Positions 41,399 through 52,391 of a stretch of 64,000 nucleotides of DNA are shown one piece after another (position 1 is the stretch's first letter; the number at the start of each line of letters is the position of its first letter). The position numbers and the translations under genes were made by a program. The DNA lies in the NCBI GenBank assembly GCA_964509765.1, contig CAZDYI010000049.1, forward strand, positions 12,249 through 76,248, given 5' to 3'. The stretch is from CAZDYI01 sp964509765 (GTDB lineage Bacteria > Pseudomonadota > Gammaproteobacteria > Tethybacterales > Tethybacteraceae). The notes under the pieces are model-generated. The model saw nothing but the letters and a program-made list of their open reading frames with translations, had not been told where the DNA came from and searched no databases.

Positions 41399-42478
41399 GT
41401 GGCGAGCATCACGGCAACGGCGCTGCGCAAGGCCTTCGGCGACTTCGTCGCCGTCGAGGAGTCCGACTTCACGATCGCCGACGGGGAGTTCTTCGTCATG
41501 CTCGGCCCGTCCGGCTGCGGCAAGACGACGACGCTGCGGATGATCGCCGGCCTCGAGTTCGCGACCTCGGGGACCATCAAGCTCGACGACAAGGACGTCA
41601 CCGACCTGCCGGCGTCGGCGCGCGACATCGCGTTCGTCTTCCAGCTGTTCGCGCTCTACCCGCACATGGGCGTGCGCGGCAACATCGGCTTCCCGCTCAA
41701 GTGCCAGGGCATGCCCGCGGCCGAGGTGCGAAAGAGGGTCGACGACGCGATGAGGGTGCTGCGGATCGGGCACCTCGCGGACTCGCGGCTGTCGGCGCTG
41801 TCCGGCGGCGACAGGCAGCGCGTCGCGCTCGGCCGGGCGATCGTCCGCGAGCCGGAGGCGTTCCTGCTCGACGAGCCGCTCGGCGCCCTCGACGCGGAGA
41901 TGCGCCAGGTGATGTGCGGCGAGCTGCGCACGCTCCACGACCGGCTCGGGACGACGATGGTCTACGTCACCCACGACCAGCTCGAGGCGATGTCGATGGC
42001 CGACCGGGTCATGGTGATGAACCACGGGATCATCGAGCAGGTCGACACCCCGCAGCGGATCTACGACAGCCCGTCGACGATGTACGTCGCCGACTTCATC
42101 GGCAGCCCGCCGATGTCGTTCCTGGACGCGAGCGGCGCGCTCGGCTCAGCGGCCGGCGCGGTCAGGGTGGGCGAGGGCGAGGTGAAGGTCCCCGCGGTCG
42201 CGCGCGAGCGGGCCGCGGGAGCCGTGGTCGTCGGCGCCCGGCCCGAGCACGTCAGCCTCTCCGGCGAGGGCGCGCTGCGCGGCCGGGTCTACGGCAGCGA
42301 GTACCTCGGGACGACTCAGATCGTCTCGGTCGAGACGCCCGGCGGGATGGTCAGGGTGCGCGCGGCTGCCGGCGAGAGGGCCTCGCCCGGCGACAGCGTC
42401 GGGCTCGACTTCCGCACCGAGCGGCTGTCGCTCTTCGACCCCGCGACGGGCGAGGCGCTGGAGCTTGCCGGTGGCTGA
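41399..42478 (+). CDS. ABC transporter ATP-binding protein (first of two)
   Basis: A 359-residue ATPase. Walker A GPSGCGKTTTL, Q-loop VFQLFALYPHM, signature LSGGDRQRVALGRA (Asp instead of the usual Gln after GG), Walker B AFLLDEP, and H-loop VTHDQLEAMSMAD are present, with a C-terminal TOBE domain (GARPEHVSL). Two adjacent, different ATPases are typical of GlpS/GlpT-type glycerol importers, where they form a heterodimer. Start at GTG 41399. Confidence 0.9.
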   Translation: MASITATALRKAFGDFVAVEESDFTIADGEFFVMLGPSGCGKTTTLRMIAGLEFATSGTIKLDDKDVTDLPASARDIAFVFQLFALYPHMGVRGNIGFPLKCQGMPAAEVRKRVDDAMRVLRIGHLADSRLSALSGGDRQRVALGRAIVREPEAFLLDEPLGALDAEMRQVMCGELRTLHDRLGTTMVYVTHDQLEAMSMADRVMVMNHGIIEQVDTPQRIYDSPSTMYVADFIGSPPMSFLDASGALGSAAGAVRVGEGEVKVPAVARERAAGAVVVGARPEHVSLSGEGALRGRVYGSEYLGTTQIVSVETPGGMVRVRAAAGERASPGDSVGLDFRTERLSLFDPATGEALELAGG

Positions 42479-43484
42479 GGTCGCGCTGCGCGCGGTGAGC
42501 AAGAGCTTCGGGGAAACCGAGGCCGTGCGCTCCATGGACCTGACCGTCGCTGACGGAGAGCTCGTCGTGCTTCTCGGCCCGACCGGCGCGGGCAAGACTA
42601 CGACCCTGCGCCTGATAGCCGGCCTCGAGAGGGCGGACGCCGGAACGGTCAGCATCGGCGGCAGCGACGTCACCTCGGCGCCGCCGGCCGGCCGCAACGT
42701 CTCGTTCGTCTTCCAGCAGTACTCGCTGTACCCGCACCTGACGGTGTTCGACAACCTCGCCTTCCCGCTGCGCTCGCCGCTGCACAGGGTGGACGAGGAC
42801 GGGATCAAAAAGCGCGTCGGGGAGATCGCCCGCCTGCTCCACATCGAGTCCAAGCTCGGCAACAAGGCGACCGAGCTCTCCGGCGGCGAGATGCAGCGGG
42901 TCTCGATCGGGCGCTCGCTCGTTCGCTCGCCGGACGCCTACCTGATGGACGAGCCGCTGTCGTCGCTCGACGCGAAGCTGCGCGCCGAGCTGCGCCTGGA
43001 GATCAAGCGGATCAAGGACGAGCTCAAGGCTACGATGGTCTACGTGACCCACGACCAGATGGAGGCGATGACGATGGCCGACCGGATCGGCGTGATGCGC
43101 GAGGGCGAGCTGGTCCAGGTCGGGACCCCGCAGGAGATCTACGAGAGGCCCGCGGACACCTACGTCGCGTCGCGCCTCGGCCAGCCGCAGATCAACCTCA
43201 TCCCGCGCGACCTCCTCCCTGCGGACGGCATGCCCGCCGGGACCGAGCAGCTCGGGGCGCGCACCGAGCACCTGCGGATCGAGCCCGACGAGAGCGGGGA
43301 CGCCAGGGTCAACTGGATCGAGCACCTCGGCAACGAGAACCACCTGCATGTCGTCCAGGGCGAAACGGAGATGGTCGTGCTCGCCGAGCCGGTCTCGACG
43401 GTCGGCCCCGGCGACCGGGTGAGGGTAAGCCTGCGCGACCCGCTGTTCTTCGACGCGCAGGGCGCAAGGCTGGAGGCGGCATGA
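42471..43484 (+). CDS. ABC transporter ATP-binding protein (second of two)
   Basis: A 337-residue ATPase partner. Walker A reads GPTGAGKTTTL, Q-loop VFQQYSLYPHL, signature LSGGEMQRVSIGRS, Walker B AYLMDEP and H-loop VTHDQMEAMTMAD. The C-terminal regulatory domain is shorter. The Thr-Gly-Ala Walker A and the EMQR signature differ from the first ATPase, supporting asymmetric roles. I start it at GTG 42471, which has a GGAG site 7 nt upstream and overlaps the previous gene; a TTG at 42465 is the alternative. Confidence 0.9.
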   Translation: MAEVALRAVSKSFGETEAVRSMDLTVADGELVVLLGPTGAGKTTTLRLIAGLERADAGTVSIGGSDVTSAPPAGRNVSFVFQQYSLYPHLTVFDNLAFPLRSPLHRVDEDGIKKRVGEIARLLHIESKLGNKATELSGGEMQRVSIGRSLVRSPDAYLMDEPLSSLDAKLRAELRLEIKRIKDELKATMVYVTHDQMEAMTMADRIGVMREGELVQVGTPQEIYERPADTYVASRLGQPQINLIPRDLLPADGMPAGTEQLGARTEHLRIEPDESGDARVNWIEHLGNENHLHVVQGETEMVVLAEPVSTVGPGDRVRVSLRDPLFFDAQGARLEAA

Positions 43485-44095
43485 CTGGAGGCAAGGACAG
43501 GTTCGCCAAGGCGGTCGCAGGCTGCTGCGAGGCGATCGTTTCCCATGCCGACGAGCTCACCGACCTCGACCGCGCGATCGGCGACGCCGACCACGGGATC
43601 AACATGCGCCGCGGCGCGGAAGCGGTCAGGGAGAGGCTTGCGGAGCTGGAGTCGATGGAGCCCGACCGGGCGCTGGTCGAGATCGGCAAGACGCTCGTGA
43701 TGAAGGTCGGCGGCGCGTCCGGCCCGCTGTTCGGGACGCTGGCGATGTCGTTCGGAAAGGCCCTTGCCGAGTCCGGCGGCAGCCCTGCGGGCGCCGCCGC
43801 GGCCTTCGCCGTCGCGGTCGAGGCCGTGGCCAAGCGCGGTAAGTCGCACCGCGGGCAGAAGACGATGCTCGACGTCCTCTACCCGATCACGGAAGGCTTC
43901 TCGTCCTCGCCGGAGGATTTCGGATCGCTGCCCGGGGTTGCAGAGAGCTCGGCGCAGGCCACGGTCCCGATGCAGGCCGAGCGCGGCCGCGCGTCGTTCC
44001 TCGGCGAGCGCAGCGTCGGCCACATGGACCCAGGGTCGAGGTCTGTCGCGCTGCTGGTCGCTGCGGCTGTGGAGGCGTACCGAAGCGATGGCTGA
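43481..44095 (+). CDS. dhaL: Dihydroxyacetone kinase subunit DhaL
   Basis: ADP-binding subunit of the PTS-dependent dihydroxyacetone kinase, 204 residues. The Mg-ADP site aspartates lie in LDRAIGDADHGINM, followed by VGGASGPLFGTLAMSFGKAL and GKSHRGQKTMLDVLYP, all conserved in DhaL. In PTS-type kinases the bound ADP is rephosphorylated by DhaM instead of being exchanged. The start overlaps the second ATPase gene by 4 bp, linking kinase and importer expression. Confidence 0.93.
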   Translation: MTGGKDRFAKAVAGCCEAIVSHADELTDLDRAIGDADHGINMRRGAEAVRERLAELESMEPDRALVEIGKTLVMKVGGASGPLFGTLAMSFGKALAESGGSPAGAAAAFAVAVEAVAKRGKSHRGQKTMLDVLYPITEGFSSSPEDFGSLPGVAESSAQATVPMQAERGRASFLGERSVGHMDPGSRSVALLVAAAVEAYRSDG

Positions 44096-44486
44096 GGAGC
44101 CGCGGGTCGGCATAGTCATCGTCTCGCACTCGAGCGAGGTTGCGAGCGGAACGGCGGCCCTGGTCCGGCAGATGGTCGGCGACGAGGTCCCGCTTGCGCA
44201 CTGCGGCGGCGACGCAGACGGCGGCCTCGGCAGCGACGTCGGGAAAATCGGCGAGGCGATCGGCGCGGCCTGGTCCGATGCCGGCGTGCTCGTGATCTAC
44301 GACCTCGGCGGGGCGGAGACCAACGCGGAGATGGCGGTCGAGATGCTCGAGGGCGACAGGCAGGCGAAGGTCGCGGTCAGCGGCGCGCCGCTGGTCGAGG
44401 GATCGTTCATGGCCGCGGTCGAGTCATCCGGAGGTGCGTCACTCGACGAGGTGAGAAAGGCGGCCGAGGAGGCGTGCCGTGACTGA
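44088..44486 (+). CDS. dhaM: PTS-dependent dihydroxyacetone kinase phosphotransferase subunit DhaM (EIIA domain only)
   Basis: A 132-residue single-domain EIIA of the mannose/DhaM class. The phosphorylated His is in GIVIVSHSSEVASG, followed by ADGGLGSDVGKIGEAI and VLVIYDLGGAETNAEMA. E. coli DhaM is a three-domain protein (EIIA-HPr-partial EI); here the domains are separate genes in the same order (dhaM, HPr, EI). ATG 44088 lies inside the last codons of dhaL and the 3' end overlaps the HPr gene. Confidence 0.9.
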   Translation: MAEEPRVGIVIVSHSSEVASGTAALVRQMVGDEVPLAHCGGDADGGLGSDVGKIGEAIGAAWSDAGVLVIYDLGGAETNAEMAVEMLEGDRQAKVAVSGAPLVEGSFMAAVESSGGASLDEVRKAAEEACRD

Positions 44487-44769
44487 CGGCGGCTCGGCGA
44501 GCGAGGAGGTCACCATCACCAATCCCACCGGCCTTCACGCAAGGCCCGGGGTGAGGTTCACCAAGCTTGCGAAGACGTTCGGCGCCGAGACCGAGATAAC
44601 CTGCCGGGTCCTGCCGGACGGCGAGCCGTTCGACGCGAAGAGCATCAACATGGTCATGAAGGCCAAGGCCAGGCAGGGAGCGACCCTGAGCATCGAGGCC
44701 AGCGGGCCCGACGCGAAGGCCGCGGCCGCGGCGCTCGCCGAGCTCGTGCGCTCGGGCTTTCCCGACTGA
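44479..44769 (+). CDS. HPr family phosphocarrier protein
   Basis: A 96-residue phosphocarrier. The phosphorylation site histidine is in NPTGLHARPGVRFTKLA; the core FDAKSINMVMKAKARQGATLSIEASG is standard for HPr, except that the regulatory Ser-46 context (KSINMVMKA) is retained without certainty of regulation. No sugar-specific PTS components are in the window, so it probably serves DhaM. GTG start overlaps dhaM; the stop overlaps the EI ATG. Confidence 0.92.
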   Translation: MTDGGSASEEVTITNPTGLHARPGVRFTKLAKTFGAETEITCRVLPDGEPFDAKSINMVMKAKARQGATLSIEASGPDAKAAAAALAELVRSGFPD

Positions 44770-46361
44770 TGGCTGAAGGCGTGAGGCTGGAGGGCCGCTG
44801 CGCCTCTTCCGGCCTTGCCCGGGGAAGGGCGCTTGTCCTGGCCCGGGTCGAGAGCGGCGGCGAGCGGCTGTCGCCGGAAGAGGAGGAGGCCAAGCTTTCC
44901 GGCGCGCTTGAAAGCGCCGCGGAGCAGATTGAAGGGATCATGGCGGACTCGGACAGGGAGGCCGCCGAGATCCTGGAGTTCCAGGTCGAGCTCGCCAGGG
45001 ATCCCAGTCTGGCCGAGGACGCAGTTGCCGCGGTGCGCGCAGGCAAGAGCGCCCTCGAGGCCTGGCGCGAGTCGATGGACGCGCAGGTGGCCGAGTACGA
45101 GGCGGGCGACGACGAGTACTTCCGGGCCCGCGCCGCCGACCTGGCCGACCTGCGCGACCGGGTCGCGCTTGCCATCACCGGCGGAAGCGAGCAGCCCATA
45201 CCGGACGGCGCCCTGGTCCACGCGGACGACCTGACCGCGAGCAGGTTCCTGTCGGCATCGTGGGAGGGAGGCGGGATTTTCCTCGCGCGGGGGAGCGCGG
45301 CGAGCCACGTTGCGATGCTCGCGCGCTCGCGCAACGTCCCGATGGTCGTCGGCGCCGGCTGGCACCCGGAGGTCGACGGCGAGGAGTGCCTGCTGGACGC
45401 TTCGGAGGGATCGGTCGTCTCGCATCCGGACGGGGCGGCCGTCGCGCAGTTCGACGGGAGGATGGCCGCCGAGCTCGAGCGCGCGAAGGAGGCCGAGCGC
45501 CACCTGAGGCTGCCTGCGAAGACGGCAGCCGGGGAGAGGGTACTGACCGCGGTAAACGTCGCGTCGGCCGAGGACGCCAAGTACCTCGACCCCTCGTTCG
45601 CCGACGGGATCGGCCTTGCCCGCACCGAGTTCCTGTTCAAGGGCAGGCTTGCCGGCGAGGAGGAGCAGCTTGCCAGTTACCGCAGCCTGGTCAAGTGGGC
45701 GGACGGCAGGCCGGTGACGATCAGGACGCTCGACGCCGGCGGCGACAAGCCGATACCCGGCTTCACGGTCGACGGCGAGAGCAACCCGTTCCTCGGAACG
45801 CGCGGACTGCGGCTGTCGCTGTCGCGCCCCGAGGTGTTCCGCGTCCAGGTGCGCGCGATCCTGCGCGCGGCCGAGGAGGGCCCCGTGAAGCTGATGCTGC
45901 CGATGGTGACGCTTGCGGACGAGCTCGCGAAGGCGCGGGACGTCATTGCCGACGAGGCAAAGGCGCTCGGCATGCAGGACCTCCCGCCGGTGGGGATCAT
46001 GGTCGAGGTCCCCGCCGCGGCGATGACGGTCGACGCGTTCGACGCCGACTTCTACTCGATCGGCAGCAACGACCTCACGCAGTACGTGGCGGCTGCAGGC
46101 AGGGACGTCGCGGGCCTCGAGGGCCTGGCCGAGGGCAGCCTGCCCGCGGTGCTCGAGCTCGTGCGCAGGGTCGCCGAGCACGGCAGGAGAACGGGCAGCG
46201 AGGTCAGCCTGTGCGGCGAGCTCGCGGGCGACCCGGCGATGACCGCGGACCTGCTCGGAGCCGGCCTGCGGTCGCTGTCAATGGCGCCCGGCAGGCTCGG
46301 CGCGGTGAAGGCCGCGATCGCGAAATGGGGCTCCGCGGGCGCCGCAGATGATGGGGTATAA
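44769..46361 (+). CDS. ptsI: PTS enzyme I (phosphoenolpyruvate-protein phosphotransferase)
   Basis: A 530-residue enzyme that passes phosphate from PEP to HPr. The active-site His is in GSAASHVAMLARSRNVPMVVG; PEP-binding blocks are GIGLARTEFLFKGR, TIRTLDAGGDKPIPG, NPFLGTRGLRLSLSRPEVFRVQVRAILRA, and VEVPAAAMTVDAFDADFYSIGSNDLTQY-type residues, with the catalytic Cys in SLCGELAGDP. It is shorter than the usual 570 or so residues, mainly at the N-terminus. Its one-base overlap with HPr and position before dhaK suggest dedication to DHA phosphorylation. Confidence 0.92.
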   Translation: MAEGVRLEGRCASSGLARGRALVLARVESGGERLSPEEEEAKLSGALESAAEQIEGIMADSDREAAEILEFQVELARDPSLAEDAVAAVRAGKSALEAWRESMDAQVAEYEAGDDEYFRARAADLADLRDRVALAITGGSEQPIPDGALVHADDLTASRFLSASWEGGGIFLARGSAASHVAMLARSRNVPMVVGAGWHPEVDGEECLLDASEGSVVSHPDGAAVAQFDGRMAAELERAKEAERHLRLPAKTAAGERVLTAVNVASAEDAKYLDPSFADGIGLARTEFLFKGRLAGEEEQLASYRSLVKWADGRPVTIRTLDAGGDKPIPGFTVDGESNPFLGTRGLRLSLSRPEVFRVQVRAILRAAEEGPVKLMLPMVTLADELAKARDVIADEAKALGMQDLPPVGIMVEVPAAAMTVDAFDADFYSIGSNDLTQYVAAAGRDVAGLEGLAEGSLPAVLELVRRVAEHGRRTGSEVSLCGELAGDPAMTADLLGAGLRSLSMAPGRLGAVKAAIAKWGSAGAADDGV

Positions 46362-46406
46362 CTTCAACGGCGCGGCCTGTGGCCGCGCGGCAAAGAGGAG
46401 GGAGAG

Positions 46407-47390
46407 ATGAAGAAGTTCATCAACGAGGTAGACAAGGTTCTCGACGAGAGCGTTTCCGGCTTCTGCGCGGCGCACGCCGACCTGGTTGAAAGGGGCGAGG
46501 GGCACGTCCGCCGCAAGGGCCTCAAGCAGGGCAAGGTCGCCCTGGTCTCGGGCGGAGGCAGCGGGCACGAGCCCCTTCACGCCGGCTTCGTCGGCCACGG
46601 CATGCTCGACGCCGCGTGCCCGGGCGAGGTGTTCACCTCGCCGACGCCGGACCAGATGGCAAACGCAGCAAGCGCGGTCGACACCGGGGCCGGCGTGCTG
46701 TTCATCGTCAAGAACTACGAGGGCGACGTGATGAACTTCGAGATGGGCGCCGAGGTCTGCGAGGCGGAGAACGCGTCGGTGCTCGTCAATGACGACGTCG
46801 CCGTCGAGAAGTCGACCTACTCGGCCGGCAGGCGCGGGGTCGCCGGGACGCTGGCCGTCGAGAAGATCGTGGGCGCCGCGGCGGAGCAGGGCGCGGGACT
46901 CGGCGAGCTCAAGGCGCTCGGCGAGGCGGTCAACGAGGCGACGAGGTCGATGGGCGTCGCGCTCACGAGCTGCACGGTCCCGGCCGCCGGCAAGCCGACG
47001 TTCGACATCGGCGACGGGGAGATCGAGATGGGAGTCGGCATACACGGCGAGCCCGGCCGCAGGCGGCTGCCGCTGGCCTCCGCCGACGAGATCGTCGGAG
47101 AGATGGTCGACGCGATCGTCGGCGACCTCGGCGACCGCGCCAACGGCGAGGCGCTCCTGCTGGTAAACGGCTTCGGCGGGACTCCGGCGATGGAGCTCTA
47201 CCTGGTCTGCGACTCCGTGCTGCGCAAGCTCAAGGGCACGGACGTCAAGGTCGAGAGGTCGCTCGTCGGCAACTACGTGACCTCGCTCGACATGGCGGGC
47301 TGCTCAGTGACCCTGACCATGCTCGACGGGAAGGCCAAGGAGCTCTGGGACGCGCCCGTCCACACGCCCGCGCTTCGCTGGGGGATGTGA
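46407..47390 (+). CDS. dhaK: Dihydroxyacetone kinase subunit DhaK
   Basis: Substrate-binding subunit, 327 residues. It holds dihydroxyacetone as a covalent hemiaminal on a histidine; the conserved region IEMGVGIHGEPGRRRLPL supplies that His. VALVSGGGSGHEPLHAGFVG and AACPGEVFTSPTPDQM form the N-terminal substrate pocket, and LLVNGFGGTPAMELYLV closes the fold. It is the last gene of the operon, after a 45-bp gap with a GGAGGGAG ribosome site. Product DHAP enters glycolysis. No glycerol dehydrogenase is seen in the window, so either DHA is imported or that enzyme is elsewhere. Confidence 0.93.
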   Translation: MKKFINEVDKVLDESVSGFCAAHADLVERGEGHVRRKGLKQGKVALVSGGGSGHEPLHAGFVGHGMLDAACPGEVFTSPTPDQMANAASAVDTGAGVLFIVKNYEGDVMNFEMGAEVCEAENASVLVNDDVAVEKSTYSAGRRGVAGTLAVEKIVGAAAEQGAGLGELKALGEAVNEATRSMGVALTSCTVPAAGKPTFDIGDGEIEMGVGIHGEPGRRRLPLASADEIVGEMVDAIVGDLGDRANGEALLLVNGFGGTPAMELYLVCDSVLRKLKGTDVKVERSLVGNYVTSLDMAGCSVTLTMLDGKAKELWDAPVHTPALRWGM

Positions 47391-47444
47391 CCGCACCCGG
47401 CAGGCCCGTGCTTCATGCTGGAGCGCCGGCCGCGGCGGCCGGGT

Positions 47445-47517
47445 GAACAGAGGCGGGATTCGAACCCGCGACCTCCCGCTTAAAAGGCGAGAACTCTGAC
47501 CCCTGAGCTACTCTGTT
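47445..47517 (-). tRNA. tRNA-Lys (UUU)
   Basis: A full cloverleaf folds on the minus strand: acceptor AACAGAG/CTCTGTT, U8 A9, D-arm GCTC/GAGT, anticodon stem CTCGC/GCGGG with loop CTTTTAA (anticodon UUU), variable AGGTC and T-arm GCGGG-TTCGAAT-CCCGC. The first pair is A1-U72 and the discriminator would be C73, both unusual for tRNA-Lys; a flanking G could extend the acceptor to eight pairs. CCA is not encoded (ACCC follows). Confidence 0.85.
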
Positions 47518-47617
47518 CGGCTTTGATTATGGCATGCTCCGGGCGCGCCGCGCGCATGATGTCCCCTGCGTCCGGCGGCATGCGCCCGTCGCTGACAGAG
47601 GCGCAGAAATCCGGTTT

Positions 47618-47645
47618 TTGATTTCCGGCGGTTCTGGTGTATAAT
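47618..47645 (+). promoter_or_regulatory. Promoter of the 23S-5S rRNA operon
   Basis: TTGATT (47618-47623), 16-nt spacer, TATAAT (47640-47645), about 90 bases before mature 23S. It stands between the divergent tRNA-Lys and the 23S gene, so 23S is transcribed without a 16S gene. Confidence 0.75.
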
Positions 47646-47666
47646 TTGCCTCTTGCTCTAAAACAA

Positions 47667-47737
47667 GGCGAAACAAGCGAAACCAAAGCGGTAAAACGCT
47701 TCGCAAAGGGTCCCTGGCCAGCGAGCCAGGACTATGA

Positions 47738-47745
<8 letters not shown>
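47667..47745 (+). other. Left half of the pre-23S processing stem
   Basis: Two leader segments are complementary to the 23S-5S spacer. 47726-47745 pairs with 50625-50644 over 20 bp with one G-U pair, and 47667-47691 pairs with 50674-50700 over about 25 positions with small mismatches. Together they form the long stem that RNase III would cleave to release 23S. Confidence 0.8.
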
Positions 47746-50624
<2,879 letters not shown>

Positions 50625-50633
<9 letters not shown>

Positions 50634-50700
50634 CATAGTCCTGGCAGCGGCCGGGGCCTGGCCGAGGCGTTTGCCGCCTTTGGTTTCGCTTGTTTTTGCC
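50625..50700 (+). other. Right half of the pre-23S processing stem
   Basis: The 3' end of 23S and the 23S-5S spacer hold the complements of the leader segments (50625-50644 and 50674-50700). The spacer contains no tRNA. Confidence 0.75.
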
Positions 50701-50711
50701 TTTTCGTTTCG

Positions 50712-50828
50712 GCTTGGCGGCCAAGGCGAGGTGGTACCACCCCTTCCCATCCCGAACAGGACCGTGAAACGCCTCAGCGCCGATGGTAGTGCAGGATCAG
50801 CCTGTGTGAGAGTAGGTCGCCGCCAAGC
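50712..50828 (+). rRNA. rrf: 5S ribosomal RNA
   Basis: About 117 nt. The ends pair (GCTTGGCGGC with GCCGCCAAGC), and the internal blocks CCCATCCCGAACAGG and GATGGTAGTGC are standard 5S loops. It follows 23S after a spacer of about 80 nt. Confidence 0.95.
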
Positions 50829-50860
50829 TTTTTTTTTGCCCGGATCTTCCGGGATTTTTA
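50829..50860 (+). terminator. rRNA operon terminators
   Basis: A run of nine T (50829-50837) directly follows the closing stem of 5S, and a second hairpin, CCCGGA-TCT-TCCGGG (50839-50853), is followed by ATTTTT. Together they form a double terminator. Confidence 0.85.
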
Positions 50861-50970
50861 TTCTCGGACATGCGCCCAGGCATCTTGTTGCCGGAGCCTG
50901 TCTTCCATCGCCGCAGCGACAGGCTCTGGAGCGAGGCCGGAGGGACGCCGGAATATTAATGAAACTTTTT

Positions 50971-51030
50971 CAAATAAAAATATCAAATTTAAAAATAAAA
51001 TTTCCAAATTCGCGATTTTCTTGGTAAAAT
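50971..51030 (+). promoter_or_regulatory. Promoter region of paralogue E
   Basis: An extremely AT-rich stretch ending in the -10 box TAAAAT (51025-51030), 10 nt before the ATG. It contains three CAAAT direct repeats (50971, 50984, 51005) and a possible dyad AAATTT-N7-AAATTT (50985-51003). The low complexity makes an operator call weak. 50866-50940 is GC-rich and shows no gene. Confidence 0.45.
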
Positions 51031-51040
51031 ACATTTTGCC

Positions 51041-52315
51041 ATGGCAAAGAGGAAGCGGTTTGCCCGGGAGATCGAAGGCATGATCAGGAGCGGCCTGAAG
51101 AAATTTCCTGTCGTGCTGCTCGAGGGGTCGAGGCAGGTCGGCAAGACCAACACCGTTGAGGAAATCTGTGCCGAGCTTGGAGGAGCCTACATCACCCTCG
51201 ACGACATGGATTCGTGGCTCAAGGCCAAACAGAAGCCGAAGGACCTCCTCCAGGGAGCCGAGTCCGGCTTCGTGGTGGTGGACGAGATCCAGCGCGAGCC
51301 GCTGCTTTTCATTACCGCGAAGCGGTACGTTGACATGTACCGGCGTCCGGGGATGTTCCTACTTACCGGTTCTTCCAAGAGGTACAAGTCGAAGAAAAAC
51401 TACGAGTCGATGTCCGGAAGGCAGCAGACGTTGCTGATGCGTCCGTTGAGCCAGGCCGAGATTGAGTCCGCCAGGACTGGCGGCGGTCCTGCGTTTGTGA
51501 ACGTGATGGATGCGATCAGGGACGGCCTGAGCCCTCCTGACGCAAGCTGCGCCGGATTGAAGCGCAGGATCTGGCTCGGTGGTTACCCGATAGTGGTTAA
51601 CTCGCCAAGGGATAAGGACGAGAAAATCGAGGAATTCATCCTGAACGAAATCATCAACGAGTTCCTGTTGATGGGAGGTGGCAAGTCAATTGCAATGCTG
51701 CCAAGGTTTCTCAGGAAGATGACGAGGAAGCAAGGCAAGGTCATCAACATCAGGGAGATCGCCAATGAGTGCGGGCTGAGCGGACAAGAAGGCAAGGCAG
51801 TGGCTGACATGCTGGACGACTCGTACGTCTTCGAGCCGCTGCCCAGCTTGGGATATCCCCTCGGTGGGAAGCAGCTGGTGCGGAAAGCCAAGGTATACCT
51901 AAACGACACCGGGCTGTCCACCAATCTTCTCGAATTGGACGCCAAGTCGGTAGACTCCAGTCCATACTGGGGCACATTGCTGGAGTCCTTCGTTCTTGCT
52001 GAGTTGCGCAAGCACCTGACTACAAGTTATTTTTCTCGGCTGGCTCTTCCTTGCCATTACAAGGAAACCGAAGGCATCGAGGTTGACATCGTGTTTTACG
52101 ACTCGAAGCGAGACACGTACATTGCCATCGAGGTAAAGGCGTCAAACAGGGTGGACCCAAGCGACTGGAGGCACCTGCAGTCGTTTAGGATGATGGCAGG
52201 TGACAAGTGCGAAAGGGCGATACTGTTCTACACAGGCAGAAAGGTTGAGAAGCTCAGCAAGGACGTCGAGGCCTGGCCTGTCTCGTGCCTTTGGAAGTGG
52301 AGGGAAAAGAAGTGA
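51041..52315 (+). CDS. AAA ATPase with DUF4143-like nuclease-fold C-terminus (paralogue E)
   Basis: A 424-residue COG1373-like protein of a second subgroup shared with F. Walker A GSRQVGKT is at 29-36, Walker B VVVDEIQ at 78-84, sensor LLTGSS at 108-112, a winged-helix-like segment at about 235-265 (NIREIANECGLSGQEGKAV), then E315 (LLESFVLAELRKHL), D349 (IEVDIVFYD) and E364-x-K366 (IEVKAS), the nuclease-fold residues. It lacks the NPWW N-terminus and CTTK C-terminal block of A-D. It sits directly after the rRNA terminators and is AT-richer than neighbouring genes. The start codon is 10 nt from the -10 box with no ribosome site, implying a nearly leaderless mRNA. Confidence 0.85.
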   Translation: MAKRKRFAREIEGMIRSGLKKFPVVLLEGSRQVGKTNTVEEICAELGGAYITLDDMDSWLKAKQKPKDLLQGAESGFVVVDEIQREPLLFITAKRYVDMYRRPGMFLLTGSSKRYKSKKNYESMSGRQQTLLMRPLSQAEIESARTGGGPAFVNVMDAIRDGLSPPDASCAGLKRRIWLGGYPIVVNSPRDKDEKIEEFILNEIINEFLLMGGGKSIAMLPRFLRKMTRKQGKVINIREIANECGLSGQEGKAVADMLDDSYVFEPLPSLGYPLGGKQLVRKAKVYLNDTGLSTNLLELDAKSVDSSPYWGTLLESFVLAELRKHLTTSYFSRLALPCHYKETEGIEVDIVFYDSKRDTYIAIEVKASNRVDPSDWRHLQSFRMMAGDKCERAILFYTGRKVEKLSKDVEAWPVSCLWKWREKK

Positions 52316-52391
52316 GGCATTCCGCTTGGCGGCAATCGCAGGGTTGACGGCGAAAAAGGGATACAATTGACTAGCCTGAAAGGGGGAGCAG

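Noticed and set aside
43481..44095. DhaL as part of an ATP-dependent DhaKL kinase
   Set aside because: The directly adjoining EIIA, HPr and EI genes indicate the PTS-dependent type.
47445..47517. tRNA-Lys as an attachment site for an integrated element
   Set aside because: No second copy of its 3' end and no integrase gene were found in the window.
50971..51009. CAAAT repeats before paralogue E as a CRISPR or iteron array
   Set aside because: Three 5-bp copies with unequal spacing in a homopolymer-rich stretch are not enough.
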